Origin: Bradyrhizobium sp. CCGUVB4N
GTDB lineage: Bacteria; Pseudomonadota; Alphaproteobacteria; Rhizobiales; Xanthobacteraceae
Direction: 5' to 3'
DNA: 64,000 bases
Assembly: GCF_024199945.1 (NCBI RefSeq)
Contig: NZ_JANADP010000001.1
Location: 8,246,001 to 8,310,000 of the forward strand
Below are positions 1 through 8,086 of this stretch, piece by piece. The notes beneath the pieces are model-generated. The model saw nothing but the letters and a program-made list of their open reading frames with translations. It was not told the origin of the DNA and made no database searches. Within the stretch, counting starts at the first letter, position 1. Every line of letters begins with the position of its first letter. A program made the position numbers and the translations under genes.

Positions 1-2
1 TC

Positions 3-485
3 GGCGCGGTGTTCGAATGGCGGCCCGATACCGAGATCATGAAGCTCGCCACGCGCGTGCGCGACCAGGACGGCGCGGCGCTGATCATCGACTACGGTCA
101 TTTGCGCAGCGATGCCGGCGACACCTTTCAGGCCATCGCACGTCACACCTTCACTGATCCCCTGAAGGCGCCGGGCCAGGCCGACGTCACCGCCCATGTC
201 GACTTCCAGGCGCTGGCGCGCGCGGCCGAGGATGTCGGCGCCCGCGTGCACGGGCCGGTGACGCAGGGCGATTTCCTCAAGCGCGTCGGCATCGACACCC
301 GCGCAGCCGCGCTGATGCAGAAGGCGACGCCGGAGGTGGCCACCGACATTTCCGTGGCGCTGAAGCGGCTGACCGACACCGGGCGCAGCGGCATGGGCAC
401 GATGTTCAAGGTGCTCGGCATCTCCGAGCCGCGGCTGACGGGCCTTGCTGGCCTCAGCGATCTCGAACAGGCCGGAGGCCATTGA
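3..485 (+). CDS. MidA/NDUFAF7-type SAM-dependent methyltransferase, C-terminal part (5' end outside window)
   Basis: Open from the left edge in the frame of base 3, so the N-terminal half, with the SAM-binding core, is missing. The visible ~160 residues contain IIDYGH followed by a DTFQAIARH stretch and the AHVDFQALA segment. These are characteristic of the MidA family (DUF185, class I SAM methyltransferase). The human member NDUFAF7 methylates an arginine of a complex I subunit during assembly; whether the bacterial member does the same is inference. The TGA stop overlaps the ATG of the next gene by one base (TGATG), so the two are probably translationally coupled. Confidence 0.85.
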   Translation, partial: GAVFEWRPDTEIMKLATRVRDQDGAALIIDYGHLRSDAGDTFQAIARHTFTDPLKAPGQADVTAHVDFQALARAAEDVGARVHGPVTQGDFLKRVGIDTRAAALMQKATPEVATDISVALKRLTDTGRSGMGTMFKVLGISEPRLTGLAGLSDLEQAGGH

Positions 486-1252
486 TGACTCTCACTTCAT
501 CGCTGCTCTCAGGCGTACCCGGCCTGCGCCATTCCTTCTTCACCCGTGAGGGCGGCGTCTCCAACGGCATCTATGCGGCGCTGAACGGCGGGCTCGGCTC
601 CAGCGACGATCAGACCCTTGTTGCAGAGAACCGCCGCCGCATGGCCGAGCATGTCGGCGTTGCACCGGAGCGCTTCGTCAGCCTGCATCAGATCCATTCG
701 CCCGACGTCCTCGTCGCAGATCGCGCATGGCCGAGCGGCCCGCGGCCGAAGGGGGATGCGCTGGTGACCAAGACGCCGGGCATCGCGCTCGGCGTCTCCA
801 CCGCCGATTGCGGACCGGTCCTGTTCGTCGATCCCAACGCGGGTGTGATCGGCGGCGCGCATGCCGGCTGGAAGGGCGCGCTGACGGGCGTGCTGGAATC
901 GACGATTCTCGCGATGGAAAAGCTCGGCGCCAGCCGCAGCGGCATCATCGCCGCGATCGGCCCGCTGATCCGGCAGGACAGCTACGAGGTCGGCAACGAG
1001 TTCGTCGCGCGCTTCATCGAGGCGGATGCTGACAACGCCGTGTTCTTCATCCCGTCGGTGCGCGAAGGCCACGCGATGTTCGACCTCGCCGGCTTCATCC
1101 GCAAGCGGCTGGAAGCCGCCGGCATTCTGATGATCGACGATCTCGGTCTGGACACCTATGCCGACGAGCGCTTCTTCAGCTATCGCCGTTCAGTTCATCG
1201 CAAGGAGCCGGATTACGGCCGCCACGTTCACGCGATTGCCCTGGAAGGGTGA
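485..1252 (+). CDS. pgeF: Peptidoglycan editing factor / YfiH-family (laccase domain) protein
   Basis: A 255-residue protein of the multicopper polyphenol oxidoreductase (YfiH, Cu-oxidase_4) family. Diagnostic blocks are visible: HQIHSPDV, STADCGPVLF and GGAHAGWKGAL, which hold the His/Cys metal and catalytic residues. In E. coli the member PgeF hydrolyses UDP-MurNAc-L-Ser to stop serine entering peptidoglycan. Related proteins act on purine nucleosides, so the substrate here is inferred. I prefer the ATG at 485 over the in-frame TTG at 482 because it gives the tight TGATG overlap with the upstream methyltransferase gene. The length is normal for the family. Confidence 0.88.
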   Translation: MTLTSSLLSGVPGLRHSFFTREGGVSNGIYAALNGGLGSSDDQTLVAENRRRMAEHVGVAPERFVSLHQIHSPDVLVADRAWPSGPRPKGDALVTKTPGIALGVSTADCGPVLFVDPNAGVIGGAHAGWKGALTGVLESTILAMEKLGASRSGIIAAIGPLIRQDSYEVGNEFVARFIEADADNAVFFIPSVREGHAMFDLAGFIRKRLEAAGILMIDDLGLDTYADERFFSYRRSVHRKEPDYGRHVHAIALEG

Positions 1253-1371
1253 ACACACAGGCAACGTCGTTTCATTCCGGGGCGATGCACAAACTTCGCG
1301 CCCGTAATGCACCGGATCTGTGTCGCCTCTGCCCTAGACCTTAATCGATTTTAACGATATCGCTGCCCTCA

Positions 1372-1995
1372 ATGAGGGAAGCGTCATCCATCTTGCGCCG
1401 CGCCGGTTCGCGCGGGCTCGCGGTCATGCTGCTGGCGGCAGCGACCGCGCTGGCCGGCTGCGCCGGAGGCGGCGGTAATGCCGCCAATTCCTATGCGATG
1501 GCGACGCCAAGCGCCGGCTCCGGAGCGACGGTTGCCTTCGAGTCCATCGACGGGCCGCCGCCGCAGGTTTTCGACCGTATGGTCGGCGTGCTCGACAGCG
1601 AATCCAAGCTGCGCAGCCTGTCCGTGGTCTCCCGCGAGGGGACGGCTGCCTTCCGCGTGCGCAGCTACCTCTCCGCCCAGGTGGTCCGCGGCAAGACCGT
1701 GATCGCCTGGGTCTGGGACGTCTACGACGCCAACCAGCAGCGGGCGCTGCGCCTCTCGGGCGAGGAACCGACCACGGCCAAGGGTGGCCGCGACCCATGG
1801 ACTGCCGCCGACGACCTCGTGCTGCGGAAGATCGCCCAGGCCGGATTCAGCGGACTTTCCAATATGATCAACGGTGCTCCGGGTGATGCGCCGGGCCCGG
1901 TTCCCGGCCTGCGCGGGCCCGCGGTGGCGAGCGTGACGCCGGAGGCGGCGGTGCCGGAGGTGCCGGCCTCGGCGCTCGGCTACGCCCAGCAATAA
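1372..1995 (+). CDS. Hypothetical lipoprotein
   Basis: A 207-residue protein with a basic N-terminus, a hydrophobic stretch (LAVMLLAAATALAGC) and a lipobox cysteine at residue 30. It is therefore predicted to be processed by signal peptidase II (lspA is at 45020) and anchored as a lipoprotein. The mature part starts with a Gly/Ala/Ser-rich linker, has a compact central region (about residues 55-165) with many aromatic and charged residues, and ends with a Pro/Ala/Val-rich tail. I recognise no named domain. It is separated from pgeF by ~120 bases and from prs by ~190, so it is probably its own transcription unit. Function unknown. Confidence 0.75.
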   Translation: MREASSILRRAGSRGLAVMLLAAATALAGCAGGGGNAANSYAMATPSAGSGATVAFESIDGPPPQVFDRMVGVLDSESKLRSLSVVSREGTAAFRVRSYLSAQVVRGKTVIAWVWDVYDANQQRALRLSGEEPTTAKGGRDPWTAADDLVLRKIAQAGFSGLSNMINGAPGDAPGPVPGLRGPAVASVTPEAAVPEVPASALGYAQQ

Positions 1996-2189
1996 CCACC
2001 GCTAAACCACGGGCCCAACTACCAGCCAAGCCGTTGGCCCGACTCAGGATTTTCAGAGGGAAAACGTAGCATCCCGGGTTGCCATTGCGGCCTCTCGCCT
2101 GATATTTCCTCGCCCGTCGTAACCGTGCTCCCAGTGGGTATTCTTTGATGTTGAACGTCGTATCCAGCAAAGCGCGGGAGGAAGCATCC

Positions 2190-3143
2190 ATGTCGGCCAA
2201 GAACGGCTCCATCAAGCTTGTCGCCGGCAACTCCAACCCCGCGCTCGCGCAAGCGATCGCGCAGGGCCTCGATGTGCCGCTGACCAAAGCAGTGGTCCGG
2301 CGTTTCGCCGACATGGAGATCTTCGTCGAGGTCCAGGAGAACATCCGCGGCTCGGATGCCTTCATCATCCAGTCGACCTCGTTTCCGGCGAACGACAATC
2401 TGATGGAGCTGCTGATCATCACCGACGCGCTGCGCCGCTCCTCGGCGCGCCGCATCACCGCGGTGATCCCCTATTTCGGCTACGCCAGGCAGGACCGCCG
2501 CTCCGGCTCGCGCACGCCCATCTCGGCCAAGCTCGTCGCCAACCTGATCACCCACGCCGGCGTCGACCGCGTCATGACGCTCGACCTGCATGCCGGCCAG
2601 ATCCAGGGCTTCTTCGATATCCCGACCGACAATTTGTTCGCGGCCCCCGTGATGGTGCGCGACATTCGCGAACGTTTCGACCTCTCCAAGGTGATGGTGA
2701 TCTCGCCCGACGTCGGCGGCGTGGCCCGCGCCCGCGGCCTCGCCAAGCGCATCAACACCCCGCTCGCGATCGTCGACAAGCGCCGCGAACGTCCGGGTGA
2801 ATCCGAGGTCATGAACGTGATCGGCGACGTCTCCGGCTACAGCTGCATCCTGGTCGACGACATCGTCGATTCCGGCGGCACGCTGGTGAACGCGGCCGAT
2901 GCGCTGATCGCCAAGGGCGCCAAGGATGTCTACGCCTACATCACCCACGGCGTGCTCTCCGGCGGCGCGGCCGCGCGTATCGCCGGCTCGAAGCTGAAAG
3001 AGCTCGTCATCACCGACTCGATCCTGGCGACGGAAGCGGTGACCAAGGCGCCGAACATCCGCACGCTGCCGATCGCAAGCCTGATCTCGGATGCGATCGC
3101 GCGCACCGCGGCGGAAGAGTCGGTCTCGAGCCTGTTCGACTAA
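2190..3143 (+). CDS. prs: Ribose-phosphate pyrophosphokinase
   Basis: A 317-residue enzyme that makes PRPP from ribose 5-phosphate and ATP for nucleotide, histidine and tryptophan synthesis (purD and hisS occur later in the window). Visible signatures are the ATP-loop region with RRFADMEIFVE, the Mg site MTLDLHAGQIQGFFD and the PRPP-binding loop LVDDIVDSGGTL. The reading frame extends 15 codons upstream, but I chose the ATG at 2190 because GGGAGGAAG lies just before it and the protein then starts at the usual family position (SIKLVAGNSNP). The gene is followed by a dispersed palindromic repeat rather than another gene. Confidence 0.97.
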   Translation: MSAKNGSIKLVAGNSNPALAQAIAQGLDVPLTKAVVRRFADMEIFVEVQENIRGSDAFIIQSTSFPANDNLMELLIITDALRRSSARRITAVIPYFGYARQDRRSGSRTPISAKLVANLITHAGVDRVMTLDLHAGQIQGFFDIPTDNLFAAPVMVRDIRERFDLSKVMVISPDVGGVARARGLAKRINTPLAIVDKRRERPGESEVMNVIGDVSGYSCILVDDIVDSGGTLVNAADALIAKGAKDVYAYITHGVLSGGAAARIAGSKLKELVITDSILATEAVTKAPNIRTLPIASLISDAIARTAAEESVSSLFD

Positions 3144-3166
3144 GCTTTTCGGACTTGTAAGGTCTC

Positions 3167-3254
3167 GTAGGGTGGGCAAAGGCGCAAAGCGCCGTGCCCA
3201 CCTTTTTCTTTTGAGATGCAGACGGTGGGCACGCTTGCGCTTTGCCCACCCTAC
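3167..3254. repeat. Dispersed palindromic repeat, family A copy 1
   Basis: An 88-bp element bounded by GTAGGGTGGGCAAAG on the left and its inverted copy CTTTGCCCACCCTAC on the right. Inner inverted segments carry GGCGCAAAGCGCCGTGCCCACC and GGTGGGCACGCTTGCG. The two halves can fold into a long hairpin. Two more copies occur at 7528 and 56172. It fills most of the prs / metallopeptidase gap and is an extragenic palindromic element. No coding potential is credible inside it. Confidence 0.85.
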
Positions 3255-3366
3255 GGCACCGAACTCTGACGCGCCGCGGCGCCCCTCCCCGCACCCGCGG
3301 GTTGTTGCCGGCTGCCGCCCATGACATCATCATGACACCGAGTCATCTCTGCCCTCTGGATGCCTG

Positions 3367-4395
3367 ATGCCCCGCCGGAAATTCGCTTGGGAAAAATTGT
3401 CGGATGACGAGTTGCTCAAGCAGCGTCTCTCCAGCCTGAGGGTCACGGTCGAGGGCACCTGGCTCGAAGACTGCGTTGGCACGCTTCACGAAGAGCTCGA
3501 GGAGCGCGGCATCCGGCTACGGCCGCACACGTGGATCTCGAGCGAATGGTTCAGTCCGGGAGATGTGCCCGGCATCGCGCTGCCCTTCTATCTCGCCCAT
3601 CCTCGCCTGATGAAGCTCGAGAAGAAGATGATGTTCGACGTCGAGGGCGGAACCTGGCGCGAGTGCATGGCCATCCTTCGTCACGAGGCGGGCCACGCGC
3701 TGCAGCACGGCTACCAGTTGCAGCGCCGCCGGCGCTGGCAGCAGCTGTTCGGTCCGTCGTCGAAGCACTATCCGCGCTACTACCGGCCCAACCCGGCAAG
3801 CCGGCGCTACGTCCAGCATCTCCGGCTCTGGTACGCGCAGAGCCACCCGGACGAGGACTTTGCCGAAACCTTCGCGGTATGGCTGCGGCCGCGCTCGAAT
3901 TGGCGGACGCGATATGCCGGCTGGCCGGCGCTGAAGAAGCTCGAATATGTCGACGAGCTGATGGGCGAGATTGCGGGAAAGCGGCCGCTGATCACGACGC
4001 GGGAGCGCGTCGATCCACTGAGCAAGCTCAGCCAGACGCTCGAAGACCACTACAAGAAGAAGCAGGATTTCTACGCCTTCACGCCACCGAAGACCTACGA
4101 CCGCGACCTCTCCCGGCTGTTTTCAGCCGATCCCCGGCATCATCGGTCCCAACCGGCTTCGAGCCTGATCAGGCGACATCGTGCCCAGATCAGGCAGTTG
4201 GTCGCGCGATGGACCGGCGAGAACCAGCTTACGCTCGATGCCGTGCTTGACGACATGATCTCCCGCTGCCGCGAGCTCGATTTGCGCGCGGTGGGCCCTG
4301 AACAGAAGCTCGTTCTCGATTTCACCGTCCTCGTGACCGCCAAGACGATGCACGCGCTGTTTGGCCCGTCTCGGCGCAAATGGATCGCGCTATGA
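3367..4395 (+). CDS. Putative zinc-binding metallopeptidase
   Basis: A 342-residue protein with a gluzincin-type zinc motif HEAGH at residues 106-110, inside MAILRHEAGHALQH. A plausible third-ligand helix lies ~57 residues later (DEDFAETFAVWL, Glu167). It has no signal peptide, so it should be cytoplasmic. The segment between the two motifs is rich in Arg/Tyr/Trp. It resembles the uncharacterised putative zinc-binding metallo-peptidase family; the substrate is unknown. Its TGA overlaps the ATG of an ATP-grasp ligase by four bases (ATGA). The two are therefore made together and probably act on the same peptide or amino-acid conjugate, one forming and one cleaving amide bonds; that pairing is inference. 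Confidence 0.8.
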   Translation: MPRRKFAWEKLSDDELLKQRLSSLRVTVEGTWLEDCVGTLHEELEERGIRLRPHTWISSEWFSPGDVPGIALPFYLAHPRLMKLEKKMMFDVEGGTWRECMAILRHEAGHALQHGYQLQRRRRWQQLFGPSSKHYPRYYRPNPASRRYVQHLRLWYAQSHPDEDFAETFAVWLRPRSNWRTRYAGWPALKKLEYVDELMGEIAGKRPLITTRERVDPLSKLSQTLEDHYKKKQDFYAFTPPKTYDRDLSRLFSADPRHHRSQPASSLIRRHRAQIRQLVARWTGENQLTLDAVLDDMISRCRELDLRAVGPEQKLVLDFTVLVTAKTMHALFGPSRRKWIAL

Positions 4396-5426
4396 GACGA
4401 CTCCGTATTCTCGTGCTGATGCATCCGGACTTCATGCCGCCGGACTCGACCGACGGATACACGCCACAGGAAATCAACAGCTGGAAGACGGAATACGACG
4501 TCGTCAGCACCTTGCGCGCCGCCAAACATGAGGTTCGTGTCCTCGGCGCTCAGGAGGAAATCAGGCCGGTGCGCGAGGCGATCGAGCAATTCAAGCCGCA
4601 CGTGGTTTTCACGCTGCTCGAGGAATTTCACAACAACGTCGCTTACGACCAGCACATCGCCAGCTATCTCGAGCTGATGAAGGTGCCCTACACCGGCTGC
4701 AATCCGCGCGGCCTGATCCTGGCGCGCGGCAAGGATCTGTCCAAGACGCTGGTGCATCACCGTCGCATCGCAGCGCCAGCTTTCGCCGTGTTCCCGATGC
4801 GGCGCAAGGTGAAACGGCCAAAGCATCTTGCGCTGCCGCTGATCGTCAAGGCGCTCAACATGGATGGCTCCTTCGGCATCTCGCAGGCCTCCATCGTCGA
4901 TACCGACGAGAAGCTCGCTGAACGCGTTGCCTTCATCCACGAGCGGGTCGAGACCGCCGCCATCGCCGAGCAGTTCATCGAAGGCCGCGAGCTCTATGTC
5001 GGCGTGCTCGGCAACAACCGGCTGCGCGTGCTGCCGGTGTGGGAATTGAAATTCGGCAGCATGGGCGGGCGCAGCTCACGCCACATCGCAACCGAAAAAG
5101 CCAAGCACGACACCGACTATCAGGAGAAGGTCGGCATCGTTGACGGGCCGGCGAAAGACCTTGCGCCCGAGGTCACCGCACGGATCCAGCGTGCCGCAAA
5201 GCGCATCTACCGGGCGCTGGGCCTCGACGGCTACGCGCGCATCGACTTTCGCCTCGCCGCCGATGGCACCCCGTATTTCATCGAAGCCAACCCCAATCCC
5301 GAGATCGCCAAGAGCCAGGAATTCGCCACGGCGGCTCAGCACGACGGGCTGAAGTACAAGGATCTGCTGCATCGGATTCTGACGCTCGGCATCAGCCGCG
5401 CCAAAGCGGGCGTGTCTCTGGGCTGA
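4392..5426 (+). CDS. ATP-grasp ligase, D-alanine-D-alanine-ligase-like
   Basis: A 344-residue protein with the D-Ala-D-Ala ligase / ATP-grasp layout. The N-terminal segment has FTLLEEFHNN and YTGCNPRGLILARGKDLSK (the region that positions substrate and ATP). The central domain has PLIVKALNMDGSFGIS and EQFIEGRELYVGVLG. The C-terminal metal site is YFIEANPNPEI. It is most probably an ATP-dependent amide or peptide ligase. It is not an obvious Ddl because it lies far from any mur/fts cluster and is coupled by a 4-base overlap to a metallopeptidase gene. The start at 4392 is preferred over 4380 because of that ATGA overlap. The substrate is unknown. Confidence 0.82.
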   Translation: MRRLRILVLMHPDFMPPDSTDGYTPQEINSWKTEYDVVSTLRAAKHEVRVLGAQEEIRPVREAIEQFKPHVVFTLLEEFHNNVAYDQHIASYLELMKVPYTGCNPRGLILARGKDLSKTLVHHRRIAAPAFAVFPMRRKVKRPKHLALPLIVKALNMDGSFGISQASIVDTDEKLAERVAFIHERVETAAIAEQFIEGRELYVGVLGNNRLRVLPVWELKFGSMGGRSSRHIATEKAKHDTDYQEKVGIVDGPAKDLAPEVTARIQRAAKRIYRALGLDGYARIDFRLAADGTPYFIEANPNPEIAKSQEFATAAQHDGLKYKDLLHRILTLGISRAKAGVSLG

Positions 5427-5434
5427 GCGCAGGT

Positions 5435-6532
5435 TCAGGCAATGCCCGGCAGCACCACGTCCCTCATCAGCGCGAGCATCACCGCCGTCTGCTCCTGGCC
5501 GGATCGCTGATAGTTGCCGCAGTGAATCACCACGACGAGATCGCGCGCGGGGATCACGAACAGATACTGGCCGCCCCAACCGACCCCGCCGAACCAATGC
5601 AACGGCTGCGCCGTCGCGAAATCGCCCATGTACCAGTGATAGCCGTAGTGACGACCGAAGCTGATCGGGACGACCGGCGTGGTCACGCGCCTCACCCAGT
5701 CGGTCGGGACGATGGATCTGCCATTCCAGCTACCGCCCGCCAGCATGAGCTGACCAATCTTGACGAGATCGCGCGGCAGCAGACGCGCCCCTGACGCTGC
5801 ACGGGGCTCGCCGTCACGGCCGACGCGCCAGTCGGACGGACCAAATCCCATGGGATCGAACAGCACGCGGCGGCAATAGGCCGGCAGGGCTTCGCCGGTG
5901 CCCCTCGCGATGAGCCGTCCGAGCAGCGCGGTGGCGCCGCCGCAATAGGTCCACTTCACACCGGGCTCACCGACGATCGGACGTTCGAGAATGAAGCGAT
6001 AGCGGTCGGGCGCGGCCTCCATCGCCGTTTCGCCGTTGCGTGGATCGCCGTACACGATCGTGAGCTCGTCCCAGTCGAAGCCGAGCGTCATCGACAGCAG
6101 ATGATGGATCGTAAGCTTGTCACGGCCCGGCTGCGCGGCGAGATCAGCATATTCCGGAAACTGCGCGTAGAGCTTTGCGTCCGGCGGCGGCACCTTGCCT
6201 TCGGCGAGTGCAACGCCATAGGCGAGACCGACGATGCTCTTCGAGACGGAACGCAGATCATGCAGCACGTCGGGGCCGAAGACGACGTCGCCGAGCGCAG
6301 CGCCCAGGCGCTCGTCCGGGCCCTGCCCGTAATGCTCGAACACGAGCTTGCCGCCCTGGCTGACTAAAACCGCATGCAGACCGGGCACCTTTCCGGCCTG
6401 CGTGAGCGCGGCGAGGCGCTCGGCGGTGTCGGACGATGCGGCAAGGGCAGGCATGGCCCAAGGGAAAGTCGACGGCAGAGCCACGCTCGCGCCAAGACCA
6501 GCCAGCAGATGACGACGGTTGAGATAGGCCAT
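5435..6532 (-). CDS. Tat-exported serine hydrolase (class C beta-lactamase family)
   Basis: A 365-residue protein of the beta-lactamase / penicillin-binding esterase fold. The N-terminus has a twin-arginine signal (NRRHLLAG then a hydrophobic run ending in ALAAS), so it is predicted to be exported folded. The nucleophile motif S-x-x-K is seen as SVSK in DLRSVSKSIVGLA, and a Tyr motif (TYCGGAT) follows. The C-terminus has a HWFGGVGWGGQ segment like the third active-site element. The family includes esterases and peptidases as well as true lactamases, so the substrate is open. It is divergent from a PadR regulator across a ~97-base shared promoter region. GGAGGAAATGACCC precedes the start. Confidence 0.85.
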   Translation of the reverse strand: MAYLNRRHLLAGLGASVALPSTFPWAMPALAASSDTAERLAALTQAGKVPGLHAVLVSQGGKLVFEHYGQGPDERLGAALGDVVFGPDVLHDLRSVSKSIVGLAYGVALAEGKVPPPDAKLYAQFPEYADLAAQPGRDKLTIHHLLSMTLGFDWDELTIVYGDPRNGETAMEAAPDRYRFILERPIVGEPGVKWTYCGGATALLGRLIARGTGEALPAYCRRVLFDPMGFGPSDWRVGRDGEPRAASGARLLPRDLVKIGQLMLAGGSWNGRSIVPTDWVRRVTTPVVPISFGRHYGYHWYMGDFATAQPLHWFGGVGWGGQYLFVIPARDLVVVIHCGNYQRSGQEQTAVMLALMRDVVLPGIA

Positions 6533-6563
6533 GGGTCATTTCCTCCGGAATAGGGTATTCACA

Positions 6564-6590
6564 GGTACCTTGCAATGCATAGTACCTTGC
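6564..6590. promoter_or_regulatory. Probable PadR operator in divergent promoter
   Basis: Two copies of GTACCTTGC (6565-6573 and 6582-6590) flank ATGCAT and sit between the divergent serine hydrolase and padR genes, next to an AT-rich TATATAAG element. The position and repeated word fit an autoregulatory operator for the PadR protein encoded at 6630. This is inferred from arrangement only. Confidence 0.5.
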
Positions 6591-6629
6591 TATATAAGCT
6601 CCCTCGAAAGCGGTGTAGTCAAGGAGGAA

Positions 6630-6959
6630 ATGGCCGACTCGTCGAATCAGGTTCAGCTCAAGAAGGGCGCGCTGGAGCTCTGCGTGCTCGCTCTGCTCGC
6701 GCGCGGCGAGAGCTATGCCTATGAGATCGCGAGCACGCTGTCGGCCGGCGTCGGCATGGGTGAAGGCACGATCTATCCGCTGATGCGGCGCATGCAGGAT
6801 GACGGGCTGGTCGATACCCGCCTGGAGGAATCCAGCAGCGGCCCGCCGCGCAAATACTACCGGCTGACGGCCGCCGGCCGCGCCGCCTTCACCGCGCAAA
6901 AGCGCGAATGGCGCAGCTTTACGGACGCCGTGGACCGCCTCCTCGGAGACAGCAGATGA
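6630..6959 (+). CDS. PadR-family transcriptional regulator
   Basis: A 109-residue winged-helix protein. It shows the PadR core LKKGALELCVLALLARGESYAYEI, then GMGEGTIYPLMRRMQDDGLV (recognition helix and wing) and PPRKYYRLTAAG. The start at 6630 follows AAGGAGGAA; upstream in-frame codons run through the promoter and are rejected. The stop overlaps the next gene by four bases. PadR regulators paired with a DUF1700 membrane protein are a common bacterial module in which the regulator represses its own operon. It may also control the divergent hydrolase. Confidence 0.92.
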   Translation: MADSSNQVQLKKGALELCVLALLARGESYAYEIASTLSAGVGMGEGTIYPLMRRMQDDGLVDTRLEESSSGPPRKYYRLTAAGRAAFTAQKREWRSFTDAVDRLLGDSR

Positions 6960-7531
6960 CCCGCGACGATTTCCTTCACATCCTCGCCGATGGGCTCACG
7001 GGGCTGCCCGCGCGTGAGATCGACGACATCCTGGCCGACTACGCCGCTCATTTCGAGGAAGCGCGAGCGTCAGGACGGACCGAGCAAGACGTCGCCGCCG
7101 CACTTGGCGATCCCCGGCGGCTGGCGCGCGAGCTGCGCGCCGAGACCGGATTGCGCCGGTGGGAGAACCATCACTCCTTCCGCAACTCGACGGCCGCCCT
7201 GTTCGCGCTCAGCGGCCTCGCCGTGGTCGATATCATCCTGCTGCTGCCGCTGCTGCTGGCCGTTCTGCTGATCCTGCTCGTGATCGCCTTCGTGATGTGC
7301 GTGCTGGGAATCATCGGCATCGGCTTGCTGATCAGCGTCTACAAGCATTTCGGCGATGGACGGATCGTCGAGCTGATCCTGCGCGGGCTGGCAGGCGTCG
7401 CGCTGGTGACCACCGGCGCAGGGTTCGCTGCGCTACTGGCGCTTGGGCTCAATACGGCCGTCCGATGGCTCGGCAACTACGCGCGGCTGCATTACCGGCT
7501 GCTCAAGCCCGACCCGAGCGCGCATTCGTAG
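6956..7531 (+). CDS. DUF1700 (HAAS-domain) membrane protein, PadR partner
   Basis: A 191-residue protein. Residues ~1-70 form the soluble helical HAAS/DUF1700 domain (TRDDFLHILADGL, EIDDILADYAAHFEEA, EQDVAAALGDPRRLARELR). Several strongly hydrophobic segments follow (IILLLPLLLAVLLILLVIAF and others). It is usually encoded directly after a PadR repressor, as here with an ATGA overlap. Members are thought to take part in envelope signalling; the function is not settled. The TAG stop lies inside the left arm of a dispersed palindromic repeat that begins at 7528, so the last codon may have been altered by repeat insertion. Confidence 0.87.
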   Translation: MTRDDFLHILADGLTGLPAREIDDILADYAAHFEEARASGRTEQDVAAALGDPRRLARELRAETGLRRWENHHSFRNSTAALFALSGLAVVDIILLLPLLLAVLLILLVIAFVMCVLGIIGIGLLISVYKHFGDGRIVELILRGLAGVALVTTGAGFAALLALGLNTAVRWLGNYARLHYRLLKPDPSAHS

Positions 7532-7616
7532 GGTGGGCAAAGCGCAAGCGTGCCCACCCTCTCCATCAATCGGGAAAGATCGTGGGCACGGCGCTTTGCG
7601 CCTTTGCCCACCCTAC
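7528..7616. repeat. Dispersed palindromic repeat, family A copy 2
   Basis: An 89-bp inverted-repeat element with the same ends as the copy at 3167 (GTAGGGTGGGCAAAG ... CTTTGCCCACCCTAC). The inner arms are swapped in order relative to copy 1. It separates the DUF1700 gene from the 3' end of coxG and supplies the stop codon of the former. It may act as a bidirectional hairpin between these convergent genes. Confidence 0.85.
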
Positions 7617-7621
7617 GGCAG

Positions 7622-8080
7622 CTAACCCGCCTCGGCCTTCGCGCTCACCACTTCGGCAAATGACTTGAAGAACTCACCCGCGAGCTTTGTCGCGGTCGAG
7701 TTGATCAACCTGGCGCCGAGCTGGGCGAGCTTGCCGCCGATCTGGGCGTCGACCTCATAGTGCAGCACCGTGACGTCGGCGCTTTCGGATTCCAGCCGCA
7801 CCACCGCGCCGCCTTTCGCAAAACCGGCGACGCCGCCGGAGCCTTCGCCCGAGATGCGATAGGCGTTCGGCGGATCGAGATCGGACAGGGTCACCTTGCC
7901 GCTGAACGTCGCCTTCACCGGGCCGACCTTGAAGACCACCGTGGCCGTCATCTCGTTCGGCGCGGTCACGTCGAGCGACTGGCAGCCGGGAATGCACTGC
8001 TTCAGCACAGCGGGATCGTTCAGCGCCGCCCACACCTGCTCGCGTGACGCCGGGATGCGCTGGCTGTCGTTCATCTGCAT
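7622..8080 (-). CDS. coxG: CoxG, SRPBCC-family CO dehydrogenase accessory protein
   Basis: A 152-residue protein of the CoxG branch of the SRPBCC (START-like) fold. The sequence shows the typical opening IPASREQVWAALNDPAVLKQCIPGC, the central FKVGPVKATFSGKV and the closing helix ATKLAGEFFKSFAEVV. In Oligotropha CoxG is linked to membrane recruitment of CO dehydrogenase; this is family knowledge. It is the last gene of the coxMSLDEFG operon, six bases after coxF. An in-frame Met two codons downstream is an alternative start. Confidence 0.92.
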   Translation of the reverse strand: MQMNDSQRIPASREQVWAALNDPAVLKQCIPGCQSLDVTAPNEMTATVVFKVGPVKATFSGKVTLSDLDPPNAYRISGEGSGGVAGFAKGGAVVRLESESADVTVLHYEVDAQIGGKLAQLGARLINSTATKLAGEFFKSFAEVVSAKAEAG

Positions 8081-8086
8081 GATCGG

